39,857 nt of DNA. Origin: Thermoplasmata archaeon. Lineage in GTDB: Archaea > Thermoplasmatota > Thermoplasmata > Thermoplasmatales > Thermoplasmataceae. The notes beneath the pieces are model-generated. The model had not been told where the DNA came from and ran no database searches. It was given only the letters and a program-made list of their open reading frames with translations. The position numbers and the translations under genes were made by a program. Shown in pieces: positions 15,735-24,801 of the stretch; position 1 is the stretch's first letter, and every line of letters begins with the position of its first letter. The stretch is taken from assembly GCA_021810575.1 (NCBI GenBank), contig JAJZIN010000007.1, forward strand, positions 1 to 39,857, read 5' to 3'.

Positions 15735-16823
15735 ATGGAAAGCGATCAGAATGTTGAACTCGAAAACCCCAAGGTTCGAGAAGTAGTGGATATAGTTAAG
15801 AATTACATTTATAGCTATGAAATAGAGGTGAATCCACTTTCCATTAAGTTCATGTTTCTGGACTCGGATAACCCAATGATTACAAAGAAATTTGCTGAAT
15901 TAAGCCAGAAGCTTGTATCCATGGGATATATTCCACAGATGGTTAATAGCTATGAGCATTATGTTCAGGTTTCAATGGGACAGCAAAGGAAATTTGTGTC
16001 CAACAAGGTAAATCTCATAATGCTTATTCTAACCATATTTTCCACCCTGTATGCAGGATATTACTTTACCGGAGATTTCATAAAACCAGGGGCAGATGTA
16101 TTCTGGAGAACTGTTCTTTATGGCTTTGTATTTTTTACCCTTCCACTCCTGACCATACTTGGTGTTCATGAATTTGGCCATTTCATAGTGGCAAGACATT
16201 ACAAGGTCAGGGCTTCCCTTCCATTCTTCATTCCATTCATCCCGCTAGCGTATTCCATTGGTACATTCGGTGCTTTTATATCATTAAGAGACCCTTTCCC
16301 AAACAGGAAGGTAATGACAAATATAGGAGCTGCTGGACCAATAGCAGGTTTTGCGACTGCTTTCCCACTACTTTTTGTTGCAAACTATCTTCAGAAGACT
16401 ATGCCGCTTTATCATCATTTCATCCCCTATTTCCTTCATTACCCGCTGGTTTATCACGTTCTCGGCCTGCTAATGCCCGTTACCACCCCGTTCTTCCCAA
16501 TGACAATCTCAGTATGGGTTGGGATATTTGCAACCGCCCTTAACCTGTTTCCCGTTGGCCAGCTGGATGGGGGCCACATTGTAAGGGGGATGCTTGGAAG
16601 AAAGGCTATTTATCTGAGTTACTTCTTCATTCTCGTCCTGTTTTATCTAGGGTTGAGCTATACAGGTTGGTTGCTGATAGCAATTCTAGTCCTGTTCCTC
16701 GGACTTAATCATCCACCTGCCCTTGATGATACATCTCCCATAGGTGCTCTTGAAATTGGAGTTGGAATACTTGTTCTTATACTGTTCATACTTTCATTCA
16801 CGCCTGTCCCAATATATCTGTAG
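15735..16823 (+). CDS. M50 family (site-2 protease-like) intramembrane metallopeptidase
   Basis: 362 residues. After a soluble N-terminal domain of about 90 residues come six or more membrane helices. The zinc site is H145-E-F-G-H149 in the second helix (LTILGVHEFGHFIVARHY), and the third ligand is in NLFPVGQLDGGH (Asp278), which defines S2P-type proteases that cut membrane-bound substrates. The GAAGPIAGFA stretch (198-207) is also typical. Substrates in archaea are generally unknown. The start ATG 15735 is preceded by GAGGT six nucleotides upstream, fitting a leadered mRNA, in contrast to the leaderless genes around it. Its long structured leader suggests post-transcriptional control. The next gene has its own promoter. 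Confidence 0.92.
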   Translation: MESDQNVELENPKVREVVDIVKNYIYSYEIEVNPLSIKFMFLDSDNPMITKKFAELSQKLVSMGYIPQMVNSYEHYVQVSMGQQRKFVSNKVNLIMLILTIFSTLYAGYYFTGDFIKPGADVFWRTVLYGFVFFTLPLLTILGVHEFGHFIVARHYKVRASLPFFIPFIPLAYSIGTFGAFISLRDPFPNRKVMTNIGAAGPIAGFATAFPLLFVANYLQKTMPLYHHFIPYFLHYPLVYHVLGLLMPVTTPFFPMTISVWVGIFATALNLFPVGQLDGGHIVRGMLGRKAIYLSYFFILVLFYLGLSYTGWLLIAILVLFLGLNHPPALDDTSPIGALEIGVGILVLILFILSFTPVPIYL

Positions 16824-16878
16824 TTTTAAGTAGATAACATATGACAATCTTTATTATCAGAATTATATATTTGCCATC

Positions 16879-18033
16879 ATGGCAGAGGATTTGTCTATCG
16901 ACAGGTATGTAATAACCATGAGGAGACAGTTTCATGAGTTTCCAGAGTTGAGTTTTCAGGAAGAGCAGACAGAGGGACGAATAATTGAGGAACTTGAAGA
17001 CATGGGACTGAGACCCCATGTTGTTCCTAAAGGTGGCCTTTATGCAGACATAAAGGGGAGTTCGGAGGGAAAAACAGTTGCTCTGAGAGCTGATATGGAT
17101 GCACTACCCATCAGGGAAGAAAATGATATACCATTCAAGTCAAGGAACGATGGAGTCATGCATGCCTGTGGTCATGACTCTCACATGGCAATGCTGCTTG
17201 GTGTTGCAAAATCACTGGTCCAGAAGAGGGACCAGTTTAATGGAACCGTGAGGCTTCTTTTTCAGAGAGCAGAGGAGATGCCACCGGGTGGAGCTGTTGA
17301 GCTGATAAAGGCCGGTGCCCTCAAGAATGTTGATTACGTTGTCGGCCAGCATGTAATGTCTGGAGCTCCCAGCGGTACAGTTGCAATCTTCCCGAAGGAA
17401 TGCATGGCTAATGCAGATGAATTCAGGATCAGGATACACAGCAAGGGAGGTCATGGTGCCTATCCGCACACAGGTGTGGACACCTTGATGATTGGTGCCA
17501 TGATGGTTGTGCAGGCACAGACAATAGTTTCCAGAATACTAGATCCAACTGAAGCCTCAGTGATTACTTTCGGCACAATGGACTCCGGATTCCGGTACAA
17601 TGTCATCGCACCTCATACAGAACTCAGGGGTACAGTCAGGACATTCACTGAGGAGGGAAGGGTAAAGAGCGAGAATTTCCTAAGGGAGATGATCAGCAAC
17701 CTGTGCAAGACCTATGGCGCTGAATTTGAATTTGAATTCATGCGTGGATACCCTGCGTTGATAAATAACCCGGAGGTTATATCGGTCATAGAGAGCGTTG
17801 CCAGGAAAGTCGTTGGAGAGAAAAACATAATACATCCAAAACCCCAGATGGGTGGTGAAGATTTTGCATACTACGTGCAGCAGGTTCCAGGGGCATTCTA
17901 TTTCCTGGGAGTGACTGATAAGAACGAAAAGAACCCTGGAGCAAATCATTCTCCTCAGTTCACCATCGATGAGTCAGCACTTTCAAAGGGTACGAAGCTG
18001 ATGGAAGAGGTAGCACTGAAACTCCTCTCATAA
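16879..18033 (+). CDS. M20 family amidohydrolase/peptidase (HipO/aminoacylase-like)
   Basis: 384 residues of the M20D zinc-hydrolase group (hippurate hydrolase, N-acyl-amino-acid and IAA-amino-acid amidohydrolases), which release amino acids from N-acyl or peptide conjugates. Motifs: RRQFHEFPELSFQE (15-28), VALRADMDALPI (67-78), HACGHDSHM (95-103) with metal ligands Cys97 and His99, RAEEMPPGGA with the catalytic/metal glutamates near 132-133, and GGEDFAYY near the C-terminus. Cytoplasmic; no signal peptide. CTTTATTAT at 16849-16857 is centred 26 nt before the ATG, so transcription should be separate from the M50 gene and leaderless. The exact substrate is open. It fits a peptide-based lifestyle. 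Confidence 0.92.
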   Translation: MAEDLSIDRYVITMRRQFHEFPELSFQEEQTEGRIIEELEDMGLRPHVVPKGGLYADIKGSSEGKTVALRADMDALPIREENDIPFKSRNDGVMHACGHDSHMAMLLGVAKSLVQKRDQFNGTVRLLFQRAEEMPPGGAVELIKAGALKNVDYVVGQHVMSGAPSGTVAIFPKECMANADEFRIRIHSKGGHGAYPHTGVDTLMIGAMMVVQAQTIVSRILDPTEASVITFGTMDSGFRYNVIAPHTELRGTVRTFTEEGRVKSENFLREMISNLCKTYGAEFEFEFMRGYPALINNPEVISVIESVARKVVGEKNIIHPKPQMGGEDFAYYVQQVPGAFYFLGVTDKNEKNPGANHSPQFTIDESALSKGTKLMEEVALKLLS

Positions 18034-18060
18034 AATTACCAAAGAGTAAAGACTGAAAAA

Positions 18061-18070
18061 TGATATAATA
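18061..18070 (+). promoter_or_regulatory. TATA box of the nurA-herA-mre11-rad50 operon
   Basis: TGATATAATA is centred about 25 nt upstream of ATG 18090, predicting a leaderless start for nurA and supporting 18090 over the TTG two codons earlier. Confidence 0.5.
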
Positions 18071-18089
18071 CAGTAACCCATATTTGACC

Positions 18090-19091
18090 ATGGATTTTGT
18101 TGAAAAATATACTGCCTTTCTCCAGAATAACAGGGACATGATAAGGAGGAGCCTTGTTTTGCATGAAGAGGATCCTGCATACGTTTATTTCAGGGATAAG
18201 ATCCAGAGATTATTTCATGAATTACCAGAACAGAAGAAACCAGAACTCAGGCTCAGTGCAACGGATGGCTCAGAATTTTCAAGGGAACTGTATAACGGCC
18301 AGAAACTTGTTGTTGCAAGGGCTGTTTCCCAGATAGATGGAGATGAACTTGAGGAAGATGCCTTCCATCTAATACGTGTGGACAGGGAGCAGAAAAGTGA
18401 ACTCATAAAGAGGATAATGGAGAACCTGGAGCATTTGGCTGCGACCAGATCAATTCTGGAGAAGGACGCTCAGGTTTGCCTGATGGATGGATCACTGTCC
18501 GGCAGGCTTTACTGGGGGACAACAAAATTTGATACAGATCTTCCTGATATTTACTCTTTGTATACAGAAAATCTGGTGAACTTCGTGAGAGCCATTAAAG
18601 AAAAAAGGATAGTGCTGATCTTCATAGGCAAGAGTTCAGAAACCATGATCCTGAAGAGAACCATCCTGGAATCTGATACCAATGCACCTGACAACATCAG
18701 GAAACAGGCAATAACTGATCATCTCTTAATCAAGTCAATAGTGCAGAATCCCGGATACACAGAACCCATATTTGTGGAAAAGGAGATAGTGAAAGGTCAG
18801 AAGATATCATTTTATACAATGCATGTTCTTCCATCCATGGATGATACACCGATGAAGGTTGATTTTATCATACCAGAGGATTCTGTCATAGATCACAGAG
18901 ATATAGTTTCATGGATTATGTGGGGCTATACAGGTTTGAAGAATCACAACCTGTGGATATCGCTCGCTGATAAGAGGGTCAAGTTCCACAGGGAAGAAAC
19001 AGAGGATATTATCATGAAGCAGTTCATAAAGATGGCTGGATCGGAAAATGTTGAGACCAGGGGTGAAAGACGTGCAAGAATCAGATTTTGA
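18090..19091 (+). CDS. nurA: NurA 5'-3' nuclease
   Basis: 333 residues. NurA is a manganese-dependent nuclease that works with the HerA translocase to resect DNA ends and produce 3' overhangs for RadA. Seen here are the two conserved acidic motifs: SATDGSEFSR with Asp59 in the first strand and CLMDGSLSGRLYW with Asp133. The C-terminal SWIMWGYTGLKNHNLWISLAD contains the late H/N and D residues of the RNase-H-like fold. It heads the four-gene repair operon and overlaps herA by 20 nt. The first codon is taken as ATG 18090 on promoter spacing. Assignment rests on motifs plus gene order, which together are decisive. Confidence 0.93.
   Translation: MDFVEKYTAFLQNNRDMIRRSLVLHEEDPAYVYFRDKIQRLFHELPEQKKPELRLSATDGSEFSRELYNGQKLVVARAVSQIDGDELEEDAFHLIRVDREQKSELIKRIMENLEHLAATRSILEKDAQVCLMDGSLSGRLYWGTTKFDTDLPDIYSLYTENLVNFVRAIKEKRIVLIFIGKSSETMILKRTILESDTNAPDNIRKQAITDHLLIKSIVQNPGYTEPIFVEKEIVKGQKISFYTMHVLPSMDDTPMKVDFIIPEDSVIDHRDIVSWIMWGYTGLKNHNLWISLADKRVKFHREETEDIIMKQFIKMAGSENVETRGERRARIRF
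19060..19066 (+). promoter_or_regulatory. Ribosome binding site of herA inside nurA
   Basis: GGGGTGA resembles the archaeal GGAGGTGA core and lies five nucleotides before GTG 19072. It decides the herA start against ATG 19048 and ATG 19093, which lack a comparable site. Confidence 0.45.
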
Positions 19092-20595
19092 TATGGGATA
19101 CGTAACGGGACAGAGCGAGAGCGAATATTTTCAGTTCGTTATCAGCCCAGACGCAGTGCTTAAAAGATGGGAGTACATAACAGTGGTACAGCATGGAAGA
19201 AGTATTATTGGGAGGGTGGAAAAACTACTTTCCTTCAGCGATCTCATCGGGCAGGGCATAGATTTTGAGACAGTTAAGAAATTGAACAGCACTAAGATCA
19301 GGGAGATAGTTGATGTTGCAAGGGCAAGGACTATAGGATCAATTACGGATGATGGACGGGTTCTGAAGAGCAACAGGGAGCTTATAAGACCGGGAACACC
19401 GGTAAAGAGATCAACTGAGGAAGAGATGAAGACACTCTTCGGTTACAGTGATGAAGGAAACCTTGAACTTGGAACACTGACGGATTACGATAATGTAAAG
19501 ACTGGAATTTCCATAAATGGAATGAGAAGGCATGTGGCAATCATGGCCCAGACAGGTGCAGGAAAGAGCAACACAGCTGCAGTTCTTATAGAGGAGCTTG
19601 CAAAGGCAGGTGCTACAATAGTTGTGCTTGATCCTCATGCAGACTATTCTCTGATGAAGGCAAGTAAGTCCATGGCTGACATAACGAAAGTATTCAAGAC
19701 TCCAATGAGTACAGGCAGGTATGGAACTGAACTCAATTCACTGACAGAACGTTTCTCGCTGAGATTCCAGGACCTTGAGGAGGATGACCTGTTCAATATA
19801 ATGAGGATCGATGAGCAGTGGACAAATATGAGGGAAATAGTGAGGCGATTATATGCCAATATCAAGGGGAAGGGAAATTTTGAGGATTTCATGCGTGCCT
19901 ATGAATCCATGCCGTTGCAGGATAAGTCAAAGATTTCAGGAAGAATCGCCCTGCTAAAGGCAGTAAAGGACATATTCACAGATGTAACGACACCAGTTAC
20001 ATCTTACCTGAGGCCGGGACAGCTTTCCATTCTTGACCTTTCAGGACTGGATCAGGACATAATCTCATATTTCTGCCTGAAGGTCCTGGATGAGATATAT
20101 GATCAGAAGACCTCTGGAAATTTCAAGTACCCCGTGTTTTTCTTCATAGAGGAAGCGCATAACTTCGTTGGAAGAGAGACCGTGGGAAAATTGCCAGTAC
20201 TGATCAAGAAGATAGCAGCAGAGGGCAGGAAATTTGGAACATTTCTTGTTGTGATCACCCAGAGGCCGGGAAAAATAGATCAGGATGTGCTGAGCCAGTG
20301 CAATTCCCAGATCATTTTGCGTGTAACCAATCCAATGGATCAGAAGGCAATTGAGGAATCCTGCGAGAGTGTGAGCGAATCAATTATAAATGATCTCCCA
20401 TCCCTTAATACGGGAGAGGCAGTACTGGTTGGAGAATTCGTCAGGTTTCCGGTGATCATAAAGGTAAGAAGAAGGGAAACACGTGAGGGTGGCGGTGATA
20501 TTGACATACTGCCACTGATGAGGGAATCTATAAAACTCAGGGAAAAGGCTTCATCACCGGAAAAGAACAGGGATTTCATAAAGGGGCTGGTCTGA
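19072..20595 (+). CDS. herA: HerA hexameric DNA translocase ATPase
   Basis: About 507 residues of the HerA/FtsK superfamily, a hexameric DNA pump that drives NurA during double-strand-break end resection. The N-terminal HAS-barrel begins MGYVTGQSESEYF, preceded by a few residues. The ATPase has Walker A AQTGAGKSN (about 20 codons into the P-loop strand VAIMAQTG), Walker B VFFFIEEAHNF, and the C-terminal arginine-rich GTFLVVITQRPGKID segment that supplies the neighbour-sensing residues. The start is taken as GTG 19072 because of the GGGGTGA site; GTG 19063 is possible. It overlaps nurA, and mre11 follows after 12 nt in the same frame, so the four genes are surely co-expressed. Confidence 0.95.
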   Translation: MQESDFDMGYVTGQSESEYFQFVISPDAVLKRWEYITVVQHGRSIIGRVEKLLSFSDLIGQGIDFETVKKLNSTKIREIVDVARARTIGSITDDGRVLKSNRELIRPGTPVKRSTEEEMKTLFGYSDEGNLELGTLTDYDNVKTGISINGMRRHVAIMAQTGAGKSNTAAVLIEELAKAGATIVVLDPHADYSLMKASKSMADITKVFKTPMSTGRYGTELNSLTERFSLRFQDLEEDDLFNIMRIDEQWTNMREIVRRLYANIKGKGNFEDFMRAYESMPLQDKSKISGRIALLKAVKDIFTDVTTPVTSYLRPGQLSILDLSGLDQDIISYFCLKVLDEIYDQKTSGNFKYPVFFFIEEAHNFVGRETVGKLPVLIKKIAAEGRKFGTFLVVITQRPGKIDQDVLSQCNSQIILRVTNPMDQKAIEESCESVSESIINDLPSLNTGEAVLVGEFVRFPVIIKVRRRETREGGGDIDILPLMRESIKLREKASSPEKNRDFIKGLV

Positions 20596-20607
20596 ACGGT
20601 CAGGTTC

Positions 20608-21723
20608 ATGCATATTTCTGACACCCATCTAGGGTCGGTACAGTATGGAATCCCTGAAAGGGAATCTGATTTCTATGACGCCTTCAGAGAGGGCATACAG
20701 ATCGGCATAGACAGGGATGTAGATTTCATAGTTCACTCCGGTGATCTTTTTGATTCGGCAAGGCCATCCAACAGGGCACTGAGGGTTGCAGAGGAATCGA
20801 TGATGCTTTTACAGAAGAATAACATACCCGTATTCTCAATAGCAGGTGATCATGACAGGCCAAAGGTAAGGGATAATCCGTCACATATCCTCTTTGATCT
20901 CTTTGGCCTCAGAATACTGGGACTTGAAGGCTTTGAAAGCACATTATTCAGGAAGGGTGGTGAGGAAGTGTTCATAGGAGGCGTCAGCAATATGAAGCTG
21001 TTCAAGAGGGACCAGTTGAAGGAAGAATATGACAGGGCAAGCAGGGAGGCATCGGACCACAAGATATCTGTCTTCATGTCGCACCAGGCAATATCCCCTT
21101 TATTTCCACCTGAAAGCTCAGAGGCAAGAGAGGAGGACCTTCCTGTAAACTACAACTACCTGGCATTCGGCCATATCCACCAGTTCATAAAGAAGAAGTA
21201 TGGCAGATCCCTTTTTTCTTATGCTGGTTCAACTGAAGTGAAGAGCACCAATGAAATATCTGGATTGACGAGACAGGGAAAGGGAGTGAATATAGTTGAT
21301 ACTGATGGTGATGAAACTGAAATGGAAAGGGTAATTCTGAAGAGCGTCAGGGTCCAGCGGGACCTCACTGGAACTCTGGATGAATGCCTTGAGAAACTTG
21401 ACGGGCTGAACAGGGAGGAATATGAAAAGAAACCAGTGATCACCATGCATATCCATGGCAAGCCAAATGTAGAATACATGAGAAAAAAACTGGGTGAATA
21501 CAGGGAGAAATTCATAATAAGGCAACCCATAATAGAGGAAAATGCAGAAGCAGTGGAAATGTCACCATCATTTGAGGAAAGCATAGGTTCCATATTCACC
21601 AAGTATTTTGCCGATGAGAAGAAAGGCAACATGGCACTTTCTATATACAATTTGATAAAGGATGGAAAACACAGTGACGAAGACATACTAAAGATCTGTG
21701 AGGAGATATTGAATGATAATTGA
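20608..21723 (+). CDS. mre11: Mre11 double-strand-break repair nuclease
   Basis: 371 residues. Mre11 forms the nuclease core of the Mre11-Rad50 complex. Phosphoesterase motifs in order: HISDTHLG (Asp5, His7), VHSGDLFD (Asp46), SIAGDHDRP at 78-85, VFMSHQAI and LAFGHIHQF. The third motif is normally GNHD/E; here asparagine is replaced by Asp81. The protein begins directly at the first strand (MHISD), lacking the few residues seen in relatives, because an in-frame stop (herA's own) sits 12 nt upstream. The C-terminal part carries the capping and Rad50-binding regions. It overlaps rad50 by 11 nt. Confidence 0.95.
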   Translation: MHISDTHLGSVQYGIPERESDFYDAFREGIQIGIDRDVDFIVHSGDLFDSARPSNRALRVAEESMMLLQKNNIPVFSIAGDHDRPKVRDNPSHILFDLFGLRILGLEGFESTLFRKGGEEVFIGGVSNMKLFKRDQLKEEYDRASREASDHKISVFMSHQAISPLFPPESSEAREEDLPVNYNYLAFGHIHQFIKKKYGRSLFSYAGSTEVKSTNEISGLTRQGKGVNIVDTDGDETEMERVILKSVRVQRDLTGTLDECLEKLDGLNREEYEKKPVITMHIHGKPNVEYMRKKLGEYREKFIIRQPIIEENAEAVEMSPSFEESIGSIFTKYFADEKKGNMALSIYNLIKDGKHSDEDILKICEEILNDN

Positions 21724-24418
21724 GAATGTTAAGATGGAGAATTTCCTCTCCCACAGGAACAGTGACATATACCTGGGCACAGGTATAAACATCATACTGG
21801 GACAGAACGGTTCTGGCAAATCATCCATATTTGAGGCCATAAAAGTTGCATTCTTTGGCCAGGGGGAGAGTGAGAGAAAAAGGGTTGTTTCATATAATTC
21901 AACAATGGCAAGCATACAGGTCAGGTTCAGGATAGGCTCTCATGAGTATGAGGTATCTAGGCAGATAGAGAATAAGAAGGATAGGGAAATGACCAGAAAC
22001 GCAACACTGCACATGGATGGCCAGAAATTGGCAGAAGGTGCAGCTGCTGTTTCTGCTGAAATTCAGAACATCATGGGCATTTCAAAAAGTGCATTCATAA
22101 ATTCAATATATGTTGATCAGGGGCAGATAGACTCCCTGGTTAAGGAAACTCCTGCAGAAAGGAAGGATGTCTTCAATGAAATTATAGGTTTGAAGAATTA
22201 TGACAGGGCATTCAATGAAGTTGACAGGATCGTGAAGGACATGTCAGCAAAGATCGGCCAGTTTGAATTTATCACGGATGGATTGAGGAATTCAGAAGAA
22301 GAGATAGGCAGAAAGAGGGAAGAGCTTGAAAAAGTGGAACGGGATGAAAAGAATAACGAACAGGATATGAAGCAAACAGACGCTCTAATGAAAGAAATAA
22401 ACGGGAGGCACCTGAAATTTGTTGAGCTCAATGGCACCCTGAAATCACAAACGGATTACATGTTGAGTGCAGTGAGGGAAAGGAACGATGTGGAGAAAGT
22501 GATCAGGGAAGTAGGCGATTCACTGAAAAAACTTGGTTCACTGAGGAAAACACTAACTGAACTGGAAAACAGTGAACTGTACCTAAATGGAGATAAGATA
22601 GCCCTTATTGAACAGAATCATAGGCAGATAGAAGATATTAAAACTCAGGTGGTGCAGCTGGAAAGAAATCTCCAGAGCCTTAGAACCTCAGAGAGTAATA
22701 TACAACAATTATATAGTAAATATAATGAAATGAAATTGAAGATAGACGATATGGAGAAGAAGGAGAAGGAAAAAGAACTGGTTTCAGAGGAAAATTATAA
22801 ATATATTACAGTTGAGAAGGAGATAAAGAAAAAACAGTCAGAAGTCGATAATGATAAAAATAAGCTGGAAGAGATAGGGAAGAGCATTCCAGAGATGATA
22901 GTGTCAGGAAAGATGTCATCTGATGATACTGACCGCGAAATCATGAAGCTGAGATCTGAAGAAAATGAACAGGTCTCGAGAATTGGTTCCTGCAGAACCG
23001 AAATCGCAAGACTCAATGACGAAATAAAGAGATTAGGCATCAAGATTGAGGAACTGCATGATGCAGGGGAGTGCCCCCTTTGTGGTCAGGAACTCACCCA
23101 CGAGCACAGGTCAAGGGTGATGGAAGAATATAGAAACCAGATTGAGAAGTCTAGATTGGATATAGAATCTAATGAAAGTATGCTGGGAGCACTTACAAGA
23201 AAGATCGATAACATAAAGAAGAGTATTGATTCACTTACCTCCAATTCAGTGAAAACTTATTACCGGATAATGGAGAATATTGCCAGGAATGAAAAAGACC
23301 TGACTTCAATGTTAATTGAACTTAGGACCATGAAAGAATCACATACAAGATATGAGGAAATCACTTCTTTCCTGCACGATCATGAGAGTCTCAGGAAAGA
23401 ATTCAAGGAAATAGATAATGAACTCCAGAAATTGCGCGGAACGGTGGATCTTCTCAAAGAACAGAAAATACCTGAAAATATTGAAGCAATGAAAAAGAAG
23501 ATTGAAAATCTTGAACAGGTTGATAGAGCCAATGAAAAATCTTTCCTACTGTGGAAGGAAGGTAAAAGATCACAGGACTTTGAGCAGTTAAGGAAAAGAA
23601 TTGCCGATACAAGAAAAGAGATAGAATCCTATGCTGAAAAGGAGGATGAGTTGAAAAGGGCAGGTACAAGGCTTGTTTCCCTCAATGAATCCATTGAAAA
23701 TATGAAAAAAGATACAGAAAGACTGACTGATGAAATCAGAAAATTTGGGGGCGTAGAAAGGGAGCTGTCAGAAATAAATGCCAGATACAGTGAACTTATG
23801 GAAAGAAAGGTCTATCTTACAGGACAGAAATCATCCCTGGAAACATCCCTTAAGGATCTTGAAAAAAGTACGGATAGGTTGAGGCAGGAACTGGATGAAA
23901 TTGGCAGAATTAAGAAGATCAATGATTTTCTTGTTCTTGTTAAAAAAGCTTTCAACAGGGACGGTATCCCGCAGCTGATAAGGCAGATGGCCCTGGAGTC
24001 CATAAACTCCATAACCAGGAACCTTATATCAAGATTCAATCTGAACATAGAGGACATCAGGATTTCTGAAGATCTGGATGTTGATATAATGCAGTATGGG
24101 CAGATCAAGAACATAACCCAGCTTAGCGGTGGGGAAAAGACATCTGTTTCCATTGCTATGAGGCTTGCCATAGCCAAATATCTAGGCAGGAACATAAGCA
24201 CAATAATGATGGATGAACCTACAATTTACCTGGATGAGGAGAGACGTAATGATCTCCGCGAAATACTCCAGTATGCCATGAAGGATCTGAGCGATGAGGG
24301 CATATTCCCGCAGATAGTAATAATAACACATCACACAGAACTTGAAACTGCTGCAGACATTTCACTGCATGTCAGCAAGGTTGGTGGAGAATCAGTTGTT
24401 GAAAACAGTGCTTACTGA
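21713..24418 (+). CDS. rad50: Rad50 SMC-like ATPase
   Basis: 901 residues. Rad50 tethers and gates DNA ends for Mre11. The N-terminal ATPase half has Walker A GQNGSGKSS (about 30-38), followed by a Q-loop in VDQGQIDSL. Two long coiled-coil arms rich in Lys, Glu and Leu surround the zinc hook CPLC (454-457), close to the middle as expected. The C-terminal half has the ABC signature LSGGEKTSVSIAMRLAI, Walker B TIMMDEPTIYLDE and an H-loop IITHH. Its length matches archaeal Rad50. The start overlaps the mre11 stop (ATGATAATTGA). The last 7 nt overlap the convergent sufU gene. Confidence 0.97.
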   Translation: MIIENVKMENFLSHRNSDIYLGTGINIILGQNGSGKSSIFEAIKVAFFGQGESERKRVVSYNSTMASIQVRFRIGSHEYEVSRQIENKKDREMTRNATLHMDGQKLAEGAAAVSAEIQNIMGISKSAFINSIYVDQGQIDSLVKETPAERKDVFNEIIGLKNYDRAFNEVDRIVKDMSAKIGQFEFITDGLRNSEEEIGRKREELEKVERDEKNNEQDMKQTDALMKEINGRHLKFVELNGTLKSQTDYMLSAVRERNDVEKVIREVGDSLKKLGSLRKTLTELENSELYLNGDKIALIEQNHRQIEDIKTQVVQLERNLQSLRTSESNIQQLYSKYNEMKLKIDDMEKKEKEKELVSEENYKYITVEKEIKKKQSEVDNDKNKLEEIGKSIPEMIVSGKMSSDDTDREIMKLRSEENEQVSRIGSCRTEIARLNDEIKRLGIKIEELHDAGECPLCGQELTHEHRSRVMEEYRNQIEKSRLDIESNESMLGALTRKIDNIKKSIDSLTSNSVKTYYRIMENIARNEKDLTSMLIELRTMKESHTRYEEITSFLHDHESLRKEFKEIDNELQKLRGTVDLLKEQKIPENIEAMKKKIENLEQVDRANEKSFLLWKEGKRSQDFEQLRKRIADTRKEIESYAEKEDELKRAGTRLVSLNESIENMKKDTERLTDEIRKFGGVERELSEINARYSELMERKVYLTGQKSSLETSLKDLEKSTDRLRQELDEIGRIKKINDFLVLVKKAFNRDGIPQLIRQMALESINSITRNLISRFNLNIEDIRISEDLDVDIMQYGQIKNITQLSGGEKTSVSIAMRLAIAKYLGRNISTIMMDEPTIYLDEERRNDLREILQYAMKDLSDEGIFPQIVIITHHTELETAADISLHVSKVGGESVVENSAY

Positions 24419-24801
24419 GGATTCCTGCTCCTGTAATCCTTTATCATTTTGATCAGGGCATCGTATGACAGAAGTGCACATTTTTCTCTTGCAGGTCCAA
24501 GGGTCAATCCAAGATTACCAAGGACATCAGTTTTTTTCATGTCCATAACACTTTCAACGCTCTTTCCCTCCACATTCTCTGAAAGAATGGACGCTGCGGC
24601 CACGCTGATAAGACAGCCTTTTGCAACATATTTTATGTCCTTGATCCTGCCATCGCCGATCTTCACATACATGGCAATGGTGTCACCACACGTGGGATTT
24701 GTTTCCATTATCTGTTCATCTGGATTCTCGATCTTGCCAAAATTTCTTGGCTCCTGATAGTGCTCATCTATAATTGCGCTGTAAACTATATCATCACTCA
24801 T
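24412..24801 (-). CDS. sufU: SufU/IscU-type iron-sulfur cluster scaffold
   Basis: 129 residues of the IscU-like scaffold family that builds or relays sulfur for Fe-S clusters. The three ligand cysteines are Cys38 in NPTCGD (with Asp40), Cys63 in KGCLISVAAASIL and Cys108 in EKCALLSYDAL. The loop spacing and the late CALL segment favour the SufU-like sub-branch. It is the last gene of the suf operon; its ATG overlaps the sufS stop as ATGA, so it is probably coupled to and supplied with sulfur by SufS. The 3' end overlaps rad50 by 7 nt in a convergent arrangement. Confidence 0.92.
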   Translation of the reverse strand: MSDDIVYSAIIDEHYQEPRNFGKIENPDEQIMETNPTCGDTIAMYVKIGDGRIKDIKYVAKGCLISVAAASILSENVEGKSVESVMDMKKTDVLGNLGLTLGPAREKCALLSYDALIKMIKDYRSRNPQ

